Positions 7,646 to 16,464 of a DNA stretch of 64,000 nt are shown one piece after another. Location of the stretch: assembly GCF_016093295.1 (NCBI RefSeq), contig NZ_JAEDAL010000002.1, positions 434,001 through 498,000 of the forward strand, in the 5' to 3' direction. The first letter of the stretch is position 1. Each line of letters opens with the position of its first letter. The notes below the pieces were generated by a model that had not been told where the DNA came from, made no database searches, and saw only the letters and a program-made list of their open reading frames with translations. A program made the translations under genes and the position numbers. The DNA comes from Inhella gelatinilytica. GTDB taxonomy: Bacteria > Pseudomonadota > Gammaproteobacteria > Burkholderiales > Burkholderiaceae_C.

Positions 7646-8680
7646 CTAGACGACGCTGGGCTCCAGCAGTTGCAGCGTTCCGGCTGCAGCATCTATCTCG
7701 GCCAGGGCTCCGACGGGCACGGTGAACTTGCGCCGGATGTGGCCGATCATGGCGCCTCGGTAAACGGGTACGTTTAGGGGCAGGAAGTACTCGTCGAATA
7801 ACTCGTCCAGCGTCAGGGCGCCAAAGCCTTCGCCGGGCTCACATTTGGTGAACTGCCCGATCACCACGCCGGCGACTTGGTTCAGGGCACCGGTCAAGCG
7901 CAGGGTCGAGAGCATGCGGTCGACGCGATAGATGTACTCGTTGATCTCTTCAAGAAAAAGGATGGCGCCATGAAACCTTGGCCAGTACGCCGAGCCGGCC
8001 ATGGCGGTGAGTACGGCCAGGTTGCCACCGATGAGCCGACCGCGCGCCTTACCTGGGCGCAGCGTTTGAATCCGATCGCCGGTTTGGACCAGATGGTCGC
8101 CGAGTTCGCCGGTGGGGTTTTTGAGCAGCGGGAGGCTGCCCTGCATCACCAACGCCTTGAAGTGATCGACGCTGAACGCATTCCACTGCGACAGGGCCGT
8201 TGGGCTGTGAAACGTGATCAAACCGGTTTGCTGATGGATGCCGTTGACCAGGGCGGTCAGGTCTGAAAAACCACCCAAAAACTTGGGGGTGCGGCGAATC
8301 TGGTCGTAGTCAATGGCCGGCAGGATGCGAGTCCCGCCGCTGCCGCCCGTGAGGGCGATCAGGCCGTGCACCGTGTCGTCGGCAAAGAAGCGGTTGATGT
8401 CCTCCACCCGTTGTGCATCGGTGCCCGCCAAATGGCCGTGGCGCGCGCGAACGTGTTGACCGTGTCGAACCTTGAACCCGAGGGCCTGAAGCGCTTCGGT
8501 CGCAATTTGCACCGGTTCTCGCTCGTAAGTGGCGTGGGCGGGGCTGATCAGTCCGACGGTGTCACCCGCTTTGAGGCGCGGTGCTCGCAGCAAGGCGGGC
8601 GGGGTCGAGGCCGCAGTGCTGAGGGGCAGACTGGCTGCGGCGGTGAGGGCGAGTGCGGAGCGGCGAGAGAGGAGGCTCAT
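7646..8680 (-). CDS. ldcA: LD-carboxypeptidase LdcA (peptidase S66), exported
   Basis: LdcA cleaves the LD bond between meso-DAP and D-Ala in tetrapeptides during peptidoglycan recycling. The protein has 344 residues. S66 features are present: nucleophile Ser in GGFSDLTAL, Glu in LFLEEINEYIYRVDRML, and His in GHIRRKFTVPVG. Unlike cytoplasmic E. coli LdcA it has a hydrophobic N-terminus with SRRSALALTAAASLPLS, a twin-arginine-like signal, so a periplasmic site is likely. ATG 8680 overlaps the ddpX stop by 4 bp (ATGA). It is the last gene of a peptide-binding protein/LysR/DdpX/LdcA operon. A second LdcA lies at 63439-64000. Confidence 0.9.
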   Translation of the reverse strand: MSLLSRRSALALTAAASLPLSTAASTPPALLRAPRLKAGDTVGLISPAHATYEREPVQIATEALQALGFKVRHGQHVRARHGHLAGTDAQRVEDINRFFADDTVHGLIALTGGSGGTRILPAIDYDQIRRTPKFLGGFSDLTALVNGIHQQTGLITFHSPTALSQWNAFSVDHFKALVMQGSLPLLKNPTGELGDHLVQTGDRIQTLRPGKARGRLIGGNLAVLTAMAGSAYWPRFHGAILFLEEINEYIYRVDRMLSTLRLTGALNQVAGVVIGQFTKCEPGEGFGALTLDELFDEYFLPLNVPVYRGAMIGHIRRKFTVPVGALAEIDAAAGTLQLLEPSVV

Positions 8681-9306
8681 AGAACGCGAGGCAAAGTGGC
8701 GCGCACTTGCGTGCGGTCGCCGAAATCGAAATGCCACCACTCTGTGGTGATGCCGTGAAAACCCGCTTGGCGCAGGGCGGCCCGCAGCCAACCCCGGGCT
8801 TGTAGATGCTCCAGTCGCAACCGCCCCTGCGCCAACAACTCGGCTTCGAACTCGGGGTGCGAGATTGCATCCATTTCATCAAAGGAGGAGCCCATGTCGA
8901 TCTCGGCGCCGGCCTCGTCTAGCAATGTGACATCCACGGCCATGCCGAAGCTGTGAATCGAGCCTCGTTCCGGGTGCGCCAAGTACAGGGCCAGTGGCGT
9001 ACCGGCGAGCTCGGCATACAAAGCCTCTTGGACCCGCTGGGGGCGCAGCGCGTCCAGTACCCTCAAGCGCCAGCCCGGTTTGTGCCCGGCCAGCCACAGG
9101 GCGGCTTGTTCCAACGCATCGGCAGCTTCACGACGCAGCCAGGCGCAGTCCAGACCGCCGTATACGGCGCGGCCGACAAAGTTGTCGCGGCTGGCGTAGC
9201 GGAGGTCGAGGTCGATCATCGGCAGGCTCAGCAGCGACCGAAAGTCGGGGTGCCCTGGAATGTCCTCGCAGAGCAGGCCAGCCGGCGGGGCCGAGGACGC
9301 GGTCAT
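8677..9306 (-). CDS. ddpX: D-alanyl-D-alanine dipeptidase (DdpX/VanX family, M15D)
   Basis: A 209-residue zinc dipeptidase that splits D-Ala-D-Ala. The zinc-ligand motif SIHSFGMAVDV (His and Asp) and the second motif TTEWWHFDFG (catalytic Glu and His ligand) are intact. No signal peptide is evident, so it is probably cytoplasmic and would act on imported dipeptide, as E. coli DdpX does. In E. coli ddpX is co-transcribed with a peptide ABC transporter. Here only a binding protein is in the operon. Overlaps are 4 bp on both sides (LysR before, LdcA after). Resistance to glycopeptides is not implied, because no vanH or vanA is present. Confidence 0.92.
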   Translation of the reverse strand: MTASSAPPAGLLCEDIPGHPDFRSLLSLPMIDLDLRYASRDNFVGRAVYGGLDCAWLRREAADALEQAALWLAGHKPGWRLRVLDALRPQRVQEALYAELAGTPLALYLAHPERGSIHSFGMAVDVTLLDEAGAEIDMGSSFDEMDAISHPEFEAELLAQGRLRLEHLQARGWLRAALRQAGFHGITTEWWHFDFGDRTQVRATLPRVL

Positions 9307-10205
9307 ACGCCGAGGGTGGCCAGCCGCAAGCGGGTGACATCCGCGATTTGCTTGACCAAGCGGCGGCCGACCTGGGGCAGTGGGGCATTGGCAGCGGTCA
9401 GCAGCATCAGCTGCACGGGACTGCTGGCCTTGAGGGGGCGGACCTTGACCCGGCTGCGGTCCGCCGCAGCGGCCGTGAAGGGGTCCACGATGCTCAAGCC
9501 CAGCCCGGCCTCGACCAGCGAGCGTGCCAGCTGATAGGTCTGTACGGTGAACCGACTGGCGGGCTCCATGCCGCTGGCCGCGAAGGCGGCCATGACCAAG
9601 CTGCCCAAGGGGTCGTCCTCGGCCATGGCGATGAGCTCGGTTTGGATGTCTGCCAAGGCCAGGGGACCGTCCCCCCGGGCTTCGGGACTGGCCAACGGAC
9701 ACAGGGCCATCAGCGGCCCGCTGGCCAGCACCTCGGCCTGGATGCCAGGGTGACGGGGGTCTTGCAGCGAGAGGGCGAGGTCGGCCTCGCCCACGAGCAG
9801 GCTGCTGACGATTTCACGGGTGTGGTGGGTGCCCAACCGGCAGCGGTTGTTGGGGTAGGACTTGGACCACGCCGTCATGGCCGCGGGCAGCACCGAAGCG
9901 CCCAGGGCGGGGGTTGCAATCACCCGCAGCTCTTCGGACTCGCCCGCCTTCAGGCTGGCAGCGAGTCGACGAATGCTGATCAGGTCGCGGTTGAGTTTGT
10001 CGACCTCAATGAACAAGCGGTGCGCTTCGGGTGTGGGCACCAGCTTGCCTTTGACGCGGTCGAACAGCGGCAACCCCAGCTGCAGTTCGGCGTGCTGCAG
10101 CACCTTGGTGACGGCCGGCTGGGAGATGTGCAGCACGTGCGCTGCGCCGCTGATGGAGCCGGCCTGCATGATGGCGTGGAAGACCTCAATGTGCCGCAGT
10201 CTCAT
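9303..10205 (-). CDS. LysR-type transcriptional regulator inside the peptide/D-Ala operon
   Basis: A 300-residue LysR regulator. The N-terminal winged helix-turn-helix (MRLRHIEVFHAIMQAGSISG and ISQPAVTKVLQHAE) is followed by a LysR substrate-binding domain. It sits between the peptide-binding protein and ddpX with 4-bp overlaps at both ends, so it is made from the operon it probably controls. A perfect inverted repeat with T-N11-A geometry at 11825-11843, upstream of the operon, is its likely site. A near copy upstream of murQ at 57860-57878 suggests a second target. The inducer is unknown; a muropeptide-derived peptide or D-Ala is plausible. Confidence 0.88.
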   Translation of the reverse strand: MRLRHIEVFHAIMQAGSISGAAHVLHISQPAVTKVLQHAELQLGLPLFDRVKGKLVPTPEAHRLFIEVDKLNRDLISIRRLAASLKAGESEELRVIATPALGASVLPAAMTAWSKSYPNNRCRLGTHHTREIVSSLLVGEADLALSLQDPRHPGIQAEVLASGPLMALCPLASPEARGDGPLALADIQTELIAMAEDDPLGSLVMAAFAASGMEPASRFTVQTYQLARSLVEAGLGLSIVDPFTAAAADRSRVKVRPLKASSPVQLMLLTAANAPLPQVGRRLVKQIADVTRLRLATLGV

Positions 10206-11770
10206 TCTCTGTACACCCCTTCAAAGTCAACGCTGCCGTTGGGCGCCATGGTGAATCCTTGGACGTCGCTGCGCACTGGAATGTAGATCGTCGAATGCGC
10301 CAGGGTGATCCATGGGCGTTCGCGTTTGAAGAGGGCTTGGGCCTCTTCATAAAGACGGTTTCGCGCTGCGGGGTCGGTCGTGCGACGGGCTTCGTCGATC
10401 AGGCGCTCAAAGTCCGGATGGCAAAACTTGACGCCCGTCTTGTTGGCCGCGCAACTCAGGTTGGGGGTCAAAAAGTCATCGGCATCGCCGCTGTCGCCAC
10501 TCCAGCCGCTCATGTAGATGTCGTGCTCCCCGTTGTTGGCGCGCTTGAGGTACTCACCCCACTCATAGGTCTTGATGCGGGCCCGCACGCCGATACGGGC
10601 CCAATCGTGCTGAATCAACTGCGCCAGGAGTTGCCCATTGGGGTTGGTGGGCCGCGCCACGGGCAGGGCCCACAAGTCCAACTCAAAACCCTCACCCAGC
10701 CCCGCCTGAGTCAGCAACTGGCGTGCCCGTTCAGGGTTGAACTCGTTCTTCAGCGCGTGGTTGTAGCCCGGAATGGACGGCGGGAAGGCACTGACCGCCT
10801 GGAGGGCATCGCCGCGCGGAAAGATGGCCTTGAAGATGGCGTCGCGGTCGATGGCGATATCCAGGGCTTCTCGCACGCGACGGTCACTGAGCCGCGGGCG
10901 CTTCAGATTGAAGGCCAGGTAGGAAATGTTCAGCGCCTGAATCTTTTCCAACCGAACCTGCGGGCGAGCGCGAACGGAGGTGACATCCACATCCCGGATG
11001 GGGCTGGTGACCTGGCACTCCCCCGCAATCAGTTTCTGCACCCGCACCGCAGGCTCGCGACTGATGCTGTAGAGCAGGGCTTCGGTGCGTTGTCGCCCGC
11101 CCCAATAGCCGGGGTGGGCTTGCATGCGCACCACATGATCCTTTTCGTAGCGCCGGAACTGGTACGGGCCGGTTCCCACGGGCAGACGATTGATTTGGGA
11201 AGCCTTTCCCTCTCGCAGTAGCTGGGCGGCGTACTCGGCGGACTGAATGCCGGCAAACGACATCGCAAAGGTGCTCAGGAAGGTGACGTTGGGTTCGCGC
11301 AGGGTGAAGCGAACGCGATGAGCGTCCAGCTTTTCGATGCGGGCGATCTGCCGCGCCAGCCCCAAGGCTTGCGGATAGATGAAGTTGGCGGGGAACGCCT
11401 GGTTGTAGGGGTGCTGAGGATCGATGAAGCGCTGATACGTGAACAGCACGTCGTCTGCGTTCAAGGCCCGCGAGGGGGTAAACCAGTCGGTGCGATGAAA
11501 CGCCACCCCTGGCCTCAGCGTGAAGGTGAAGACCGTGGCGTCCGACGACACCTCCCATCCGGTCGCCAACTTGGGAACCAACTGCGTGCCGCCGCGCTGA
11601 AAGCCCAGCAGCCCTTGAAACATTTGGTTGTTGACGTTGCTGGTGCTGGTGCTGTCCCACAGCCCCGGGTCGAACCCCTCAGGGCTGGCATCCGTGCAAT
11701 AGACCAGGGGTTTGGCGGCCTGGGCGGTGACGGCCAGTACCGCGAAAAAGACGACGAGCAAAACGCGCAT
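10202..11770 (-). CDS. ABC transporter peptide-binding protein (DppA/OppA family, SBP_bac_5)
   Basis: A 522-residue periplasmic solute-binding protein of the dipeptide/oligopeptide family. The signal peptide is MRVLLVVFFAVLAVTAQA. The mature part begins KPLVYCTDASPEGFDPGLWD, typical of DppA, and the family motif VRFTLREPNVTFL follows. The start is ATG 11770; ATG 11794 in frame is an alternative. No permease or ATPase is encoded nearby, whereas a dppBCDF set without a binding protein lies at 47395-51180. The operon partners (ddpX, ldcA) point to cell-wall peptides as the ligand. Confidence 0.9.
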   Translation of the reverse strand: MRVLLVVFFAVLAVTAQAAKPLVYCTDASPEGFDPGLWDSTSTSNVNNQMFQGLLGFQRGGTQLVPKLATGWEVSSDATVFTFTLRPGVAFHRTDWFTPSRALNADDVLFTYQRFIDPQHPYNQAFPANFIYPQALGLARQIARIEKLDAHRVRFTLREPNVTFLSTFAMSFAGIQSAEYAAQLLREGKASQINRLPVGTGPYQFRRYEKDHVVRMQAHPGYWGGRQRTEALLYSISREPAVRVQKLIAGECQVTSPIRDVDVTSVRARPQVRLEKIQALNISYLAFNLKRPRLSDRRVREALDIAIDRDAIFKAIFPRGDALQAVSAFPPSIPGYNHALKNEFNPERARQLLTQAGLGEGFELDLWALPVARPTNPNGQLLAQLIQHDWARIGVRARIKTYEWGEYLKRANNGEHDIYMSGWSGDSGDADDFLTPNLSCAANKTGVKFCHPDFERLIDEARRTTDPAARNRLYEEAQALFKRERPWITLAHSTIYIPVRSDVQGFTMAPNGSVDFEGVYRE

Positions 11771-11824
11771 GGTGCTGATTGTGGTCAAGGCCATTTGCGC
11801 CCCGCGTGCCATCTCGGCTTAGTC

Positions 11825-11843
11825 GCATAACCATGGGTTATGC
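11825..11843. promoter_or_regulatory. Perfect inverted repeat, candidate LysR box of the peptide/D-Ala operon
   Basis: GCATAACC-ATG-GGTTATGC has 8-bp arms with no mismatch and a 3-nt spacer. The core TAACC-N3-GGTTA has LysR T-N11-A geometry. It lies 55-73 bp upstream of the binding-protein ATG, the usual place for an activator site, and just beyond the gabD stop at 11850. It is repeated with one core mismatch at 57860-57878. Confidence 0.6.
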
Positions 11844-11849
11844 TTTCCT

Positions 11850-13304
11850 TCAAAGACCCGCCAGCGCCATGTACTTGGTCGTCAAATAGTCGTCAATGCC
11901 TTGACGCCCGCCCTCGCGCCCCAAGCCCGATTGCTTGACGCCGCCGAAGGGCGCGACCTCAGTCGAGATGAGCCCAGTGTTGACGCCGACCATGCCGGCT
12001 TCCAACGCTTCCCCGACGCGGAAGATGCGGCCAATGTCGCGGCTGTACAGGTAAGCGGCGAGGCCGACCTCGGTGTCGTTGGATCGGGCAATGGCTTCAT
12101 CCTCGCTGGTAAATCGGAGCAGCGGGGCGACCGGGCCGAAGGTCTCCTCGCGGGCTATCACCATGTCGGGTTGCACATCGACCAAGACGGTGGGGGTGTA
12201 GAAATTGCCGCCCAACGCGTGGCGCTTCCCGCCGGTGAGCAGGCGGGCGCCGCGCGCCAGCGCGTCGTCGACTTGATGCTGCACTTTGGCCAGTGCCACG
12301 GCGTTGATCAAGGGCCCTTGCTGAACGCCTGAGTGCAGACCGTTGCCCACCACCAATCGCTCGCTGGCCTCGCGCAGGCGGTCGGCGAATTCGTCGTACA
12401 CGCCGGTCTGCACGAAGAATCGGTTGCTGCAGACGCAGGTTTGGCCGGCGTTGCGGTACTTGCTGGCCAGGGCGCCTTCGACGGCGGCATCCAGGTCGGC
12501 GTCGTCAAAGACGATAAAGGGGGCGAGGCCGCCGAGCTCCAGTGACAGTTTCTTGATCGTCGAGGCAGACTGAGCGAATAGCAGCCGCCCCACGGGGGTA
12601 GAGCCAGTGAAGCTGAGCTTGCGCACGGTGGGGTGGGCGCACAGTTCGGCGCCGATGGCGCGGGGCTCGCCGGTCAGAACCTGCAACAGACCGGGGGGCA
12701 AGCCGACCTCTTCGGTCAGTAGGCCCAGGGCCAGAGCGGTGAAGGGTGTGCTTTCGGCGGGCTTGACGATGATGGGGTTGCCTGCGGCCAGCGCCGGGGC
12801 GACTTTGCGCGCCATCATGGCCAGCGGGAAGTTCCAAGGCGTAATGGCGGCGCAGACGCCGATGGGTTCGCGGAAGACAAGCAGCCGGCGATCGGCACTT
12901 GGGGTGGGGATGGTTTCGCCATACACGCGTTTGCCTTCTTCGGCGTACCAGTCGAGGTAGGCAGCGGCGTAGGCGACCTCGCTGCGGGCTTCGGCCAGGG
13001 GCTTGCCCTGTTCGCGGGTGATGAGGGTGGCGAGTTCGTCGCTACGCGTGAGCATCAGTTGCCCGAGTTGGCGCAGCAGGTGGCCGCGATCGCGTGCGGT
13101 GCGGCGGCGCCAGGCTGGCCAAGCGCGGGCGGCGGCGTCGATGGCGCGGCGCGTTTCGGCTGCGCCCATCAAGGGCACGTGGCCCAGGCGTTGGCCGGTG
13201 GCGGGGTCGTGGACATCAAAGGTTTGGCCGTCGTCAGCCTGGACCCAATGGCCGTCGAGCAGGGCGGCTTCGCGCAGCAGCGCCAAGGGGGCGGGGGTGC
13301 TCAT
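11850..13304 (-). CDS. gabD: Succinate-semialdehyde dehydrogenase GabD
   Basis: A 484-residue NAD(P)-dependent aldehyde dehydrogenase that oxidises succinate semialdehyde to succinate, the last step of GABA breakdown. Visible features are the PWNFP motif (ITPWNFPLAMMARKVAPALA), coenzyme-site FTGSTPVGR, catalytic Glu in LELGG, and catalytic Cys in NAGQTCVCSNR. It starts with a 4-bp overlap on gabT and is the last gene of the nine-gene operon. Assignment as GabD rather than another ALDH rests on the GabD-like sequence and on pairing with GabT. Confidence 0.92.
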   Translation of the reverse strand: MSTPAPLALLREAALLDGHWVQADDGQTFDVHDPATGQRLGHVPLMGAAETRRAIDAAARAWPAWRRRTARDRGHLLRQLGQLMLTRSDELATLITREQGKPLAEARSEVAYAAAYLDWYAEEGKRVYGETIPTPSADRRLLVFREPIGVCAAITPWNFPLAMMARKVAPALAAGNPIIVKPAESTPFTALALGLLTEEVGLPPGLLQVLTGEPRAIGAELCAHPTVRKLSFTGSTPVGRLLFAQSASTIKKLSLELGGLAPFIVFDDADLDAAVEGALASKYRNAGQTCVCSNRFFVQTGVYDEFADRLREASERLVVGNGLHSGVQQGPLINAVALAKVQHQVDDALARGARLLTGGKRHALGGNFYTPTVLVDVQPDMVIAREETFGPVAPLLRFTSEDEAIARSNDTEVGLAAYLYSRDIGRIFRVGEALEAGMVGVNTGLISTEVAPFGGVKQSGLGREGGRQGIDDYLTTKYMALAGL

Positions 13305-14620
13305 GCGGCTCTTAGTGCGTCAGCCAAAATGCCCATCGCTTCGTCGAAGACGGCGTCGGGCGTGGTCAGGGGGTGCAGGAAGCGGATGACGTTGCCGTGG
13401 CTGCCGCAACTGAGCAGGATCAGGCCGCGCTGCAGGGCCGCGGCTTGGACGCGGCGGGTAAAAGCGGCGTCGGGTTCGCCGGTGTCGGGCGCGCGGAACT
13501 CCGCCGCGAGCATGCTGCCCAAGCCGCGCACCTCGGCCAGTTGGGGCACGTGGGGCTGGAGCGTGCTCAACTGGGCGCGCAGACGCTGCCCGAGTTGGTC
13601 GGCGCGCTCGCACAGGCCTTCGTCGGCAATGACGTCGAGCACGGCATGGGCGGCAGCCACGGCCAGGGGGTTGCCGGCGTAGGTGCCGCCCAAGCCGCCG
13701 GGTTCAGCGGCGTCCATCACGGTGCTGCGCCCACACACGCCGGATAGGGGCAGGCCGCCGGCCAGGCTCTTGGCAAAGCAAATCAGGTCGACGGGTACGT
13801 CGTGGTGTTGGGTGGCGAACCAGCGGCCAGTTCGGGCAAAGCCGGTTTGGATTTCGTCAGCGATGAGGAGGATGCCGTGCTCGTTGGCCAGCTCGCGCAG
13901 GCCGCGCATGAAGGTTTCGGGGGCGGGCCGGAAGCCGCCCTCGCCTTGCACGGGTTCGACGATGAAGGCGGCCACTCGGGCGGGGTCGATGCTGGCCTTG
14001 AACAGCATTTTGAGACCGCGCAGGGCGTGCTCGGTGTCGACACCATCGATGGAACTGGGGAAGGGCGCGTGGAGAACCTCAGCCGGGAAGGGGCCGAAGC
14101 CGCGCTTGTAGGGCAGAACCTTTCCCGTAAGGGCCATGCCCATGTGGGTGCGGCCGTGGAATCCGCCATCGAAGGCGATCACACCGCTGCGTCCGGTTGC
14201 GGCGCGGGCAATCTTGATGGCGTTTTCTACCGCCTCAGCGCCGGTGGTGAAGAAGGCCGTTTTCTTCGGCCCTTCAATGGGCGTGAGGGCGTTGATGCGT
14301 TCGGCCAGGCTCACGTAGCTGGCGTAGGGAACGACCTGGTAGGCCGTGTGATGGAACTGGTCGAGCTGGGCTTGCAGGGCCGCCTGCACGCGTGGGTGGC
14401 GATGGCCGGTGTTGAGCACGGCGATCCCACTGGCGAAGTCAATGAAGCGGCGGCCTTCGATGTCCCAGAGTTCGGCGTTGAGTGCGCGTGCCGCAAAGAA
14501 GGGTTCCAGTACCGCCACGCCGCGCGGGGTGGCGGCCTGGCGACGGGCCAGCCAGTCGGCATTGCGGGTCTGGGGACTGACGGGGGAGGTTGGGGCGACG
14601 GGAGTCATGGTGAGGCTCAC
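13301..14620 (-). CDS. gabT: 4-aminobutyrate aminotransferase GabT
   Basis: A 439-residue class-III PLP aminotransferase that converts GABA plus 2-oxoglutarate to succinate semialdehyde and glutamate. Motifs: TTGAEAVENAIKIARA for phosphate binding, FHGRTHMGMALTGK, the class-III block LLIADEIQTGFARTG, and the PLP Lys in CFAKSLAGGLP. ATG 14620 overlaps the upstream oxidase stop by 4 bp; ATG 14608 is a possible internal start. It works with GabD just downstream. Confidence 0.93.
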   Translation of the reverse strand: MSLTMTPVAPTSPVSPQTRNADWLARRQAATPRGVAVLEPFFAARALNAELWDIEGRRFIDFASGIAVLNTGHRHPRVQAALQAQLDQFHHTAYQVVPYASYVSLAERINALTPIEGPKKTAFFTTGAEAVENAIKIARAATGRSGVIAFDGGFHGRTHMGMALTGKVLPYKRGFGPFPAEVLHAPFPSSIDGVDTEHALRGLKMLFKASIDPARVAAFIVEPVQGEGGFRPAPETFMRGLRELANEHGILLIADEIQTGFARTGRWFATQHHDVPVDLICFAKSLAGGLPLSGVCGRSTVMDAAEPGGLGGTYAGNPLAVAAAHAVLDVIADEGLCERADQLGQRLRAQLSTLQPHVPQLAEVRGLGSMLAAEFRAPDTGEPDAAFTRRVQAAALQRGLILLSCGSHGNVIRFLHPLTTPDAVFDEAMGILADALRAA

Positions 14621-16056
14621 ATGGGAAAGCCAAGGGCTTTGATGGCTTGAATCCAGGCGCGTTTCCAGCCGCCTTCGGCATCAGCACCATCAAAGGCATG
14701 GAAGGTGATTCGCGCGCCCAACCAGCGCAGCGGCTCGGGCGGGATCCACGTGGGGCTGAGACAGGCAATGTCGAGCTGACGCTCGGGACCGGGGTGGTCG
14801 AGCAGCATGTTCAGGCCCATGCGTGCACCGAAGCGGCTGGCACCGATGCCGAAGCCGGTGTAGCCGGCTACGAACACGGCCTTGCCGCCCAGGTAGGGTT
14901 TGGCAAAAACTGAGCCGCGTGAGCAGTAATCGATGGGACCACCCCAGGCGTGAGAAAACTGCACGTCGTGAAGCTGCGGGAAGGTGCGGTAGAAAGCCTG
15001 CGCCAACCGGTGGTAGGTGGCGATTTGAGCGTCCTCGGGCGGGTTGGGGTCGCCGTTGTAGTGGTAGCTGACCAGGCCGCCAAAGATGATGCGGTTGTCG
15101 CGCGTGAGGCGGAAGTAGTTCAGTTGCGTGCGGGTGTCGTAGATACCCTGTCGCTGCGCCCAGCCGATGCGGGCCATTTGGTCGGCGCTGAGTGGTTCGG
15201 TGGCCAGCACGTGGTCGCGCACGGCCGCGACGCGGCGCTGGATGTCGCGCACGCCGATGTGGGCGGTGCCGCTGCCCAGCAGCACGCGGGGCGTCACGAT
15301 GCGACCGCCGGGGGTGGTCACTTCGACGGTGGCGCCGCGGTCGCGCAGGCGCATCAGCGGTGTCATTTCGTGCAGCCGCACGCCGAGCTGCAGGGCCACG
15401 CGTCGCAGGCCCCAGGCCAGCTTGGCCGGGTGTACGGTGCCACTGCGCTCGCGCGACCACAGGGCGCCAGCGAAAAGGGGCGAGCGGATTTGTTCGGCCA
15501 GTTGCGCACGGTCGAGCCATTCGACCTGGTGGCCATAGCGGCGGTGCAGCTCGTAGTCGTCCCGCAGGGCGGCGAGGTGGGCGTCATCTACCGCCACAGT
15601 CATCTCGCCGCTCCACTCGATGTCGGCGTCGATGCCGTAGCGCACGAGTGTGGCCTCAAAGCCGTCAAGATTGTCGCGACCGAATGCCTCGAGTTGCTCG
15701 ATGTCTTGCGGGAACACGCGCACGGCGTTGGGCAGGCCGTGCATGATGGACGTGGAAATGATCCCGCCCGCGCGGCCCGAGGCTCCATGGCCGACACGCC
15801 CCGCCTCGATGAGCACAACATCCAGATTCGGGTTTTGCTCCTTGGCTTGGATGGCCGCCCACAAGCCGGTGAACCCGCCACCGACCACCAGCAGGTCGGC
15901 GCGGGTGTTCTGTCGAAGCGGTTCGGTCGGCGGCGGGGCGTCAGGGCTGTCGAGCCAGTACGGCATCAGCCGCGTGCTGCGGAAGGCCTTGCTCAGGCAG
16001 GGGCGATCGATCGGCTGCCGGGCAAGAGGCGGGAGGGCCTGGATCGTGCGGGTCAT
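14617..16056 (-). CDS. FAD-dependent amine oxidoreductase (DAO family, PuuB-like)
   Basis: A 479-residue flavoprotein of the D-amino-acid-oxidase/PuuB group. The FAD Rossmann motif is LLVVGGGFTGLWAAIQAKE (about residues 55-73) and the C-terminal FAD region is VFVAGYTGFGIGASRFGA. PuuB oxidises gamma-glutamylputrescine to an aldehyde. Here, next to an aldehyde dehydrogenase and guanidinobutyrase, it could oxidise agmatine or another guanidino/polyamine amine. No puuA-type glutamate ligase or puuD hydrolase is seen in the operon, so a strict Puu pathway is not supported. It lies 27 bp after the cupin gene. Confidence 0.8.
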   Translation of the reverse strand: MTRTIQALPPLARQPIDRPCLSKAFRSTRLMPYWLDSPDAPPPTEPLRQNTRADLLVVGGGFTGLWAAIQAKEQNPNLDVVLIEAGRVGHGASGRAGGIISTSIMHGLPNAVRVFPQDIEQLEAFGRDNLDGFEATLVRYGIDADIEWSGEMTVAVDDAHLAALRDDYELHRRYGHQVEWLDRAQLAEQIRSPLFAGALWSRERSGTVHPAKLAWGLRRVALQLGVRLHEMTPLMRLRDRGATVEVTTPGGRIVTPRVLLGSGTAHIGVRDIQRRVAAVRDHVLATEPLSADQMARIGWAQRQGIYDTRTQLNYFRLTRDNRIIFGGLVSYHYNGDPNPPEDAQIATYHRLAQAFYRTFPQLHDVQFSHAWGGPIDYCSRGSVFAKPYLGGKAVFVAGYTGFGIGASRFGARMGLNMLLDHPGPERQLDIACLSPTWIPPEPLRWLGARITFHAFDGADAEGGWKRAWIQAIKALGFPM

Positions 16057-16083
16057 GGGGAGGGCAGGATTGAAGAAGGGAAG

Positions 16084-16428
16084 TCAGGCCGGGTCCAGCA
16101 GCACGTAGAGTTTTTTGGCGTCTTGCAGCGTTTCCCAGCGCCCGCCAAAACCGGCGGGCAGGAGGTAGGCGTCGCCAGCGCGGAACTCAATGCGGCCGCC
16201 TTGCAGGTCGGTCAGCGCGATGTGGCCCTCGGCCAGCCAGACCACCTCGTCGGAGGATGTGGCCGGAAAATCGACTGCCCCGACGCGCCCTTCCCACCAG
16301 CCCACGGTGAAGCCGCTGGCTTTGCCGCGCGCGGCACACCAGTCTTCTTCGTCCATGCCGTAGTTCAGCACCGCGTGCGCGCCGACGCCGCGACCCAGGC
16401 GCACGATGTCGCCAATCAATTTGCTCAC
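16084..16428 (-). CDS. Small cupin-domain protein
   Basis: A 114-residue single-domain cupin (cupin_3/EutQ-like type) with SSDEVVWLAEGHIALTDLQG and FRAGDAYLLPAGFGGRWE as the two cupin motifs. Such proteins often accompany PuuB-type oxidases and aldehyde dehydrogenases in amine-catabolic operons, but their function is undefined. It lies between the aldehyde dehydrogenase (36-bp gap) and the FAD oxidase. Few metal-ligand His residues are visible, so enzymatic activity is uncertain. Confidence 0.7.
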   Translation of the reverse strand: MSKLIGDIVRLGRGVGAHAVLNYGMDEEDWCAARGKASGFTVGWWEGRVGAVDFPATSSDEVVWLAEGHIALTDLQGGRIEFRAGDAYLLPAGFGGRWETLQDAKKLYVLLDPA

Positions 16429-16464
16429 GGTAAAAAGTCCTTCAGAGTGGGTAAGAGTTGACGA

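Noticed and set aside
8677-9306. VanX-type vancomycin resistance
   Set aside because: No vanH, vanA or vanRS is present, and the neighbours are peptide uptake and recycling genes. DdpX-like catabolism fits better.
8994-10286. A 430-codon plus-strand open frame
   Set aside because: It runs antisense across ddpX and the LysR gene, both recognisable; shadow frame.
14950-16461. A 503-codon plus-strand open frame
   Set aside because: Antisense to the FAD oxidoreductase and cupin genes, which show clear motifs. No family similarity is seen.
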